Shown piece by piece: positions 59,787 through 64,000 of a stretch of 64,000 nt of DNA. The notes beneath the pieces were generated by a model. The model worked only from the letters and a program-made list of their open reading frames with translations. It was not told the origin of the DNA and did not search any database. Source of the stretch: Thermoplasmata archaeon. GTDB lineage: Archaea; Thermoplasmatota; Thermoplasmata; Thermoplasmatales; Thermoplasmataceae. Position 1 is the first letter of the stretch. Each line of letters begins with the position of its first letter. The stretch spans positions 1-64,000 of the forward strand of contig JAJZJZ010000003.1 in assembly GCA_021809755.1 (NCBI GenBank), given 5' to 3'. A program made the translations under genes and the position numbers.

Positions 59787-60590
59787 TTATAATATAATGT
59801 TCTCAAATCCTTCTCTTTCACTGATCTCCTTTACAAGGTTCAATACAGATGCTTTCGACCCCTTTTTATCAATTATAAAGCCTTTCATCGCAGGTGTTTT
59901 GATAATCACTTCCTGAAGCATATCCATTGTCAGTTCATTGTGTCGGTGCTTGGAAATAATATGTCCAACGTTTACATTGTTTTGAAGCACATAATTAGTT
60001 ATCTTCGGTGTATAATGGCCACCTCCAATACCAATGTAATTTGGATAACTATTTTCTTCGGTTTCCATAACTGCAGTGGATAATGCGTGTAGAGCCTCTG
60101 GATCAGACCAGTCCCGTGAAGTCGTACCTATTTCTGCAAAAAAGGAGGGGATATCCGTTAGCGGACCATGATGAGTTGCTTCCAATGTAATCATAAACCT
60201 GTCTCCCTTGTATTTATCTTTGACAAGTCGCAAAGCAGAGGTCATCATTCCTGGAGATGACATAGAAAATGAACCTACTTTCCCACCAAGATCTGCAGTG
60301 CTGAAGTTTCCCATGGGATGTACTGTTAAGGAACTGATTTCCTTTACAGAGGAATGCTTTGAGAGAAATATGATATTGTCTATTTGGAATTTATCTTTGA
60401 AGATTCTTTCTGGATAATTTTCAAAAAGCAATGAGTTATCTAAAATGTCCAAAGCAATATCCCCATTCATAAGGATACCTTCCTTTTCCACCCATGTAAA
60501 TTCATTTGTCATATATTCATAAATAGCTGAGCCTGCTGGGTCTGTCCTGCTTGCGATGAAAAGTTTTCTAATAGTTATGGGTTTTTGCAT
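59787..60590 (-). CDS. dtdA: D-aminoacyl-tRNA deacylase, archaeal type
   Basis: A 267-residue GEK1/DtdA-type enzyme that frees tRNAs from D-amino acids. Signature blocks LEATHHGPLTDIPSFF, IGIGGGHYTPKIT and SKHRHNELT supply the metal ligands and catalytic residues, and the N-terminal FIASRTDPAGSAIYE is usual. The frame is open to a TTG at 60623, but the ATG at 60590 gives the standard start. It is divergent from valS (167 bases). Two genes away sits the DUF1611/PLP pair, perhaps also tied to D-amino acids; the closeness is suggestive only. Confidence 0.9.
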   Translation of the reverse strand: MQKPITIRKLFIASRTDPAGSAIYEYMTNEFTWVEKEGILMNGDIALDILDNSLLFENYPERIFKDKFQIDNIIFLSKHSSVKEISSLTVHPMGNFSTADLGGKVGSFSMSSPGMMTSALRLVKDKYKGDRFMITLEATHHGPLTDIPSFFAEIGTTSRDWSDPEALHALSTAVMETEENSYPNYIGIGGGHYTPKITNYVLQNNVNVGHIISKHRHNELTMDMLQEVIIKTPAMKGFIIDKKGSKASVLNLVKEISEREGFENIIL

Positions 60591-60757
60591 GTCCTGACTA
60601 TGATTGGATCGTTTGATATACAATTTATTTTAATTTGCGCCCCACTTTGATTCTCTGGGGCTCTGTTTTGATAGATAGCGATTAGCCGTTGCGAATTTAT
60701 GCTGTTCCAAAGCATTCTCATAGAAAAGCTTTTTAGAATACATTAAATCGATGTGAA

Positions 60758-63112
60758 ATGGATCTAGATCTAAAGGCCATTGAATCAAAATGGCTGGATA
60801 AATGGAAAAATTCACCTCCACAAAATGTCAAGAGTGATAGAGCGTTTCTTATAGATACTCCTCCTCCCACAGTCTCCGGATTACCACATATAGGTCATGC
60901 ATTCTCATACCCCGTGCAGGATATGATTGCCAGATACAGACGAATGAGAGGCGATTTTGTCTTTTATCCATGGGGATTTGATAATAATGGACTGGCCACT
61001 GAGAGATATGCAGAGAAGGAAAGAGGCTTTAAAGTATCAAATTTATCGAAGGATGAAGTTATAAGAATTTGCAATGAAGTATCAAACGAAACCATCAGCA
61101 AGATGCTTCAGGTGTATGAAAAATTTGGTCTGAGCGCCGACTTTATGAATTATCTCACTACTTATTCCGAAGATTCCTGGGTACTTTCACAAAGGATGTT
61201 TCTTGATCTTGCAAGATCTGGAAAAGCCTATAGATCGGAATCACTGACTATCAGATGTCCTGCATGTAAAACTGCGATTTCTCAAATTGAAATGAAAGAT
61301 GAGAATCTTAAATCAGAGTATTTTTTTCTTGATTTCAAAGGAGTTGAAGGAGGATACTTAAGAATAGCAACTACAAGACCGGAGTTAATTGGTGCATGCG
61401 TTGCGGTGTGTGTAAACCCTTCAGATGAAAGATTTGCAGGTATGGTTGGAAAAGAATTTATTGTTCCAATATACGGCCATACTGTGAAATTAATCACTGA
61501 CGAATCAGTTCTACCAGAAAAGGGAACCGGGGCCGAAATGGTATGTACCTTTGGGGACCAAAATGATTATGAAATCTGGAAGAAAAATAATTTGGAAAGC
61601 AGGATAATTATAAATGAAAATGGGCGTGTTAACGACGGAAAGTTGTTTGCAAACAAGAGTATTCAGGAGGCTCGTTCTATCATTGTTCAATATCTGGAAA
61701 AGGAACATTTGATTATGGACAGGAAGAAGATTGAACATTCCGTGAATACTCATGAGAGATGCGGAACACCCCTTGAACTTGGTATAAGCAAGCAGTGGTT
61801 TATTGCGTGCATGAATCTTAAGGAAGAATTACTAGCACAAGGGGAGAAGATAAAATGGCACCCTGAATTCATGAAAGTAAGATATGATAATTGGGTTAGA
61901 GGCCTCAAATGGGATTGGTGCATATCAAGGCAGAGACCGTATGGAATCCCAATTCCTGTTTTTTATTGCACCTCGTGTGATGAAATGTTTTTCCCCTCTG
62001 ACAAAGACTTACCGGTGAACCCTTCCCAAAAAGCACCAAATTGTCCCAAATGCGGGTCTTCAAAAGTTACTGCAGATGGTGATGTTATGGATACTTGGGC
62101 AACTTCATCTCTTACCCCTTCATTGTACCTGGAGAAGGCAGGGTTAGGTTCGAAATACAACGTTATGACTGCCAGATTCCAGGGGCATGATATCATTTCT
62201 ACATGGGCTTTTACCACAATACTTAGATCGTATCTTCACTGGAACCGTATTCCATGGGAACACATTTTCATTTCAGGAAACGTTCTGGATGCTCAGGGTG
62301 CTAAAATGAGCAAAAGCAAGGGCAATACCTCTTATCCAGAGGAAATAATCGACCAATATGGTGCAGATTCCATGAGATTCTGGGCTTCTGCATATTCAAT
62401 GGGTGAAGATGCCAAGCTTAGAGAACAGGAACTTACGAGGGGTCGAAGAACTGTTATTAAAATGTTTAATGCGACAAAGCTGGTTTCCTCTTTTACCAAT
62501 GATGAAACCTCAAAGAAACTCCCCACAATGAAACATAATATGTGGATTGTACAAAAGATGAATCAGACCATAGTGAAGGTCAGCACACTTATGGATGAGT
62601 TTGAGCTGGCAAAGGCCAGACTTGAACTTGACAAATTCTTCTGGGAGATATTTTGCGATGATTATCTGGAAATATGCAAGGCAGTTTTTAGTTCCTCAGA
62701 TTTTGACATAGAACAACGAGCTGAAACCACAGGTGTGTCTAGAATGGTAATGGAAAATATTCTTATGATGTATGCTCCATTTATGCCGTTTATAACTGAG
62801 GAATGTTATGAGATTATAGGATCAAAGGAAAGCATTCATAATAAGACATGGCCAATTGGTATAAATTTGCAATATGAAGGGGTTTTTGAGCAATCAATAG
62901 AGATAATCCACATGATAAGAGCACTAAAGAGCAATCTGAAAACAAGTGGTCTTACCCTAAGATCTGCCAGAGTTGGAAGTTCTATTCCAGTTCAAAAGGA
63001 TGAGTTACAGATTATTAAGGCTGTTTCAAGACTTAATGCCATAGAGACAAAACATGAAGAAAAATTAACTGTTGAGGCAATAGAGAGCACTTCAGATAAA
63101 GAGAAATCATGA
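60758..63112 (+). CDS. valS: valyl-tRNA synthetase
   Basis: A 784-residue class Ia synthetase. HIGH motif PHIGHAF (about 44-50), connective editing domain with TTRPELIGACVAVCVN, zinc-finger-like CPACKTAISQ and CTSC/CPKCGS pairs, KMSKSKGN loop (about 520) and an anticodon-binding helical domain. It is shorter than bacterial ValS and lacks the C-terminal coiled-coil arm, as in archaea. The start is ATG 60758, with no clear Shine-Dalgarno. It is monocistronic, and about 200 bases separate it from the helicase gene. Confidence 0.96.
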   Translation: MDLDLKAIESKWLDKWKNSPPQNVKSDRAFLIDTPPPTVSGLPHIGHAFSYPVQDMIARYRRMRGDFVFYPWGFDNNGLATERYAEKERGFKVSNLSKDEVIRICNEVSNETISKMLQVYEKFGLSADFMNYLTTYSEDSWVLSQRMFLDLARSGKAYRSESLTIRCPACKTAISQIEMKDENLKSEYFFLDFKGVEGGYLRIATTRPELIGACVAVCVNPSDERFAGMVGKEFIVPIYGHTVKLITDESVLPEKGTGAEMVCTFGDQNDYEIWKKNNLESRIIINENGRVNDGKLFANKSIQEARSIIVQYLEKEHLIMDRKKIEHSVNTHERCGTPLELGISKQWFIACMNLKEELLAQGEKIKWHPEFMKVRYDNWVRGLKWDWCISRQRPYGIPIPVFYCTSCDEMFFPSDKDLPVNPSQKAPNCPKCGSSKVTADGDVMDTWATSSLTPSLYLEKAGLGSKYNVMTARFQGHDIISTWAFTTILRSYLHWNRIPWEHIFISGNVLDAQGAKMSKSKGNTSYPEEIIDQYGADSMRFWASAYSMGEDAKLREQELTRGRRTVIKMFNATKLVSSFTNDETSKKLPTMKHNMWIVQKMNQTIVKVSTLMDEFELAKARLELDKFFWEIFCDDYLEICKAVFSSSDFDIEQRAETTGVSRMVMENILMMYAPFMPFITEECYEIIGSKESIHNKTWPIGINLQYEGVFEQSIEIIHMIRALKSNLKTSGLTLRSARVGSSIPVQKDELQIIKAVSRLNAIETKHEEKLTVEAIESTSDKEKS

Positions 63113-63316
63113 TTTATGAATTTGAATAAGCATATTATTGATATGATTATTCTGAGAAGAGGCTTTATACAAGCTTTTTTGGCCATGATATGGTGTCTAT
63201 AGGCATGCATTTGACCCCGTCTACAATAGCTTAAATATAAATACTCGATTAAGGGGCAGGAAAACTACAAGGAGAATCTAAGATTATTCTGTGTTTTAAC
63301 CAAAAAGAGTGTTTAA

Positions 63317-64000
63317 ATGACAAAATTCGATGCGTTCGATCTAAGAAGCGAACTTCTGGACGCACTCAGTGAAATGAATTTCATAGAGCCTACAGAGGTT
63401 CAAGAAAAGGCAATACCCCTCGCCCTTGAAGGCAGGGACTTGATTGTCAGATCCAAGACAGGTACGGGAAAAACTGGAGCGTTTTTGATACCAATATTAC
63501 AAAATGCAACCGGTGAAAAGGGAATACAATCCATTATCGTTGTTCCGACAAGAGAACTTGCTATGCAGGTTTTGAAGGTGGCTGAGCAGATGTCCAAGCA
63601 CCTTAACACGAGACCCGTTGTTGTTTATGGTGGTGCGAGTATAGAAAATCAGATAAGGAATCTGAGAAAGGGTACTTCAATGGTAATAGGTACACCTGGC
63701 AGACTTATTGATTTAATGGAAAGAGGAGAGATCAATCTTTCAAAGATTAGATATCTGGTTCTGGATGAAGCTGATATAATGCTTGATCTGGGTTTTATTG
63801 AGGATATTGAATTCATAATCTCAAAGGCTCCGGAAAAGAAGCAATCAATGCTATTTTCAGCTACTGTTCCAGAGAGGATAGTAGGTCTTACAAAGAGATT
63901 TATGAAAAAGCCTGAATTCCTGAAAATAGGACAGGAAAAGGAAGTTACAGTTGACACAATTTTCCATATGTATACATTTTCCAATGGTGCTTCAAAGGTA
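63317..64000 (+). CDS. DEAD-box RNA helicase, cut by the right edge
   Basis: The first 228 codons of a DEAD-box helicase run off the window. ATG at 63317 begins MTKFDAFDLRSELLDAL; then the Q-motif with EPTEVQEKAIP, motif I SKTGTGKT, Ia PTRELA, Ib TPGR, II LDEAD and III FSAT appear in order. So domain 1 is complete and domain 2 lies outside. A cttaaatataaat TATA-like box lies around 63230-63242, giving a leader of about 50 bases, longer than for most genes here. That could allow cold- or stress-dependent control as in other archaeal helicases (inference). Confidence 0.95.
   Translation, partial: MTKFDAFDLRSELLDALSEMNFIEPTEVQEKAIPLALEGRDLIVRSKTGTGKTGAFLIPILQNATGEKGIQSIIVVPTRELAMQVLKVAEQMSKHLNTRPVVVYGGASIENQIRNLRKGTSMVIGTPGRLIDLMERGEINLSKIRYLVLDEADIMLDLGFIEDIEFIISKAPEKKQSMLFSATVPERIVGLTKRFMKKPEFLKIGQEKEVTVDTIFHMYTFSNGASKV

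Noticed and set aside
1-64000. CRISPR array, rRNA gene, integrase or intact prophage
   Set aside because: No regularly spaced direct repeats, no rRNA sequence and no integrase or phage structural genes are visible on reading both strands.

Overview
This window looks like chromosome from a moderately AT-rich, acid-living euryarchaeon of the Thermoplasmatales type (Thermoplasma, Ferroplasma, Cuniculiplasma relatives). The assignment is an inference. It rests on archaeal-type information genes (Nob1, Tsr3, DtdA, archaeal valyl-tRNA synthetase, DRG GTPase, type II methionine aminopeptidase), many starts preceded by a TATA box at about -25 with little or no leader, B12-dependent class II ribonucleotide reductase, cytochrome bd with sulfide:quinone oxidoreductases, and beta-oxidation and CoA-transferase genes typical of peptide- and lipid-scavenging Thermoplasmatales. 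Gene density is high and operons are short.

Layout. 1-3.1 kb: HemK2-like methyltransferase, a secreted-protein/small-membrane-protein pair, and a decayed IS5-type transposase. 3.3-5.7 kb: SCP2 protein and a fused hydroxyacyl-CoA dehydrogenase/enoyl-CoA hydratase. 5.8-7.6 kb: ABC exporter, followed by tRNA-Thr. 7.8-18.5 kb: sulfur and metal redox block. It holds a DsrE-TusA-YedE-flavoprotein operon, a second SQR with all three expected cysteines, cytochrome bd (cydAB), and a mercury cluster of HMA protein, MerA and DUF302. 18.6-27.3 kb: phosphoesterase, cobalamin adenosyltransferase, MBL hydrolase, protein disulfide oxidoreductase, DRG GTPase, threonine deaminase and the formimidoyl-folate pair. 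27.4-33 kb: class II RNR, tRNA-Leu, a Cys/Met PLP enzyme and thymidylate kinase. 33-42 kb: phosphate-type MFS transporter, CoA-transferase, methionine aminopeptidase, SDR, a QueA homologue, a SufR-like regulator, and a Rieske protein joined to a fused EtfBA. 42-53 kb: FHA protein, cyclase, Nob1, citrate synthase, a degenerate acyl-CoA-synthetase-like protein, NAD(P)HX repair enzyme, ZIP transporter with a palindromic operator, glutamine synthetase, Tsr3 and a QueC-like PP-loop protein. 53.5-57.2 kb: accessory island with two more secreted-protein/small-membrane-protein pairs, an orphan membrane protein and gene debris. 57.4-64 kb: DUF1611 plus threonine-synthase-like pair, DtdA, ValS and a DEAD-box helicase cut by the right edge.

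How they fit together. Electrons from fatty-acid and amino-acid oxidation (HCDH/ECH, EtfBA) and from sulfide (SQR) can feed a quinol pool oxidised by cytochrome bd, while DsrE/TusA/YedE would handle sulfane sulfur. Cobalamin adenosyltransferase supplies the cofactor of the class II RNR.

The most unusual element is a repeated two-gene unit. Each copy has an extracellular protein with a Gly/Ala-rich hydrophobic segment and a downstream 3-4-helix membrane protein of 104-169 residues. It occurs three times, in debris-rich islands. Two copies carry a C:G homopolymer of 9-11 bp placed exactly between TATA box and start codon. I propose, as inference only, a secreted-toxin/immunity (archaeocin-like) system whose expression may be phase-variable.
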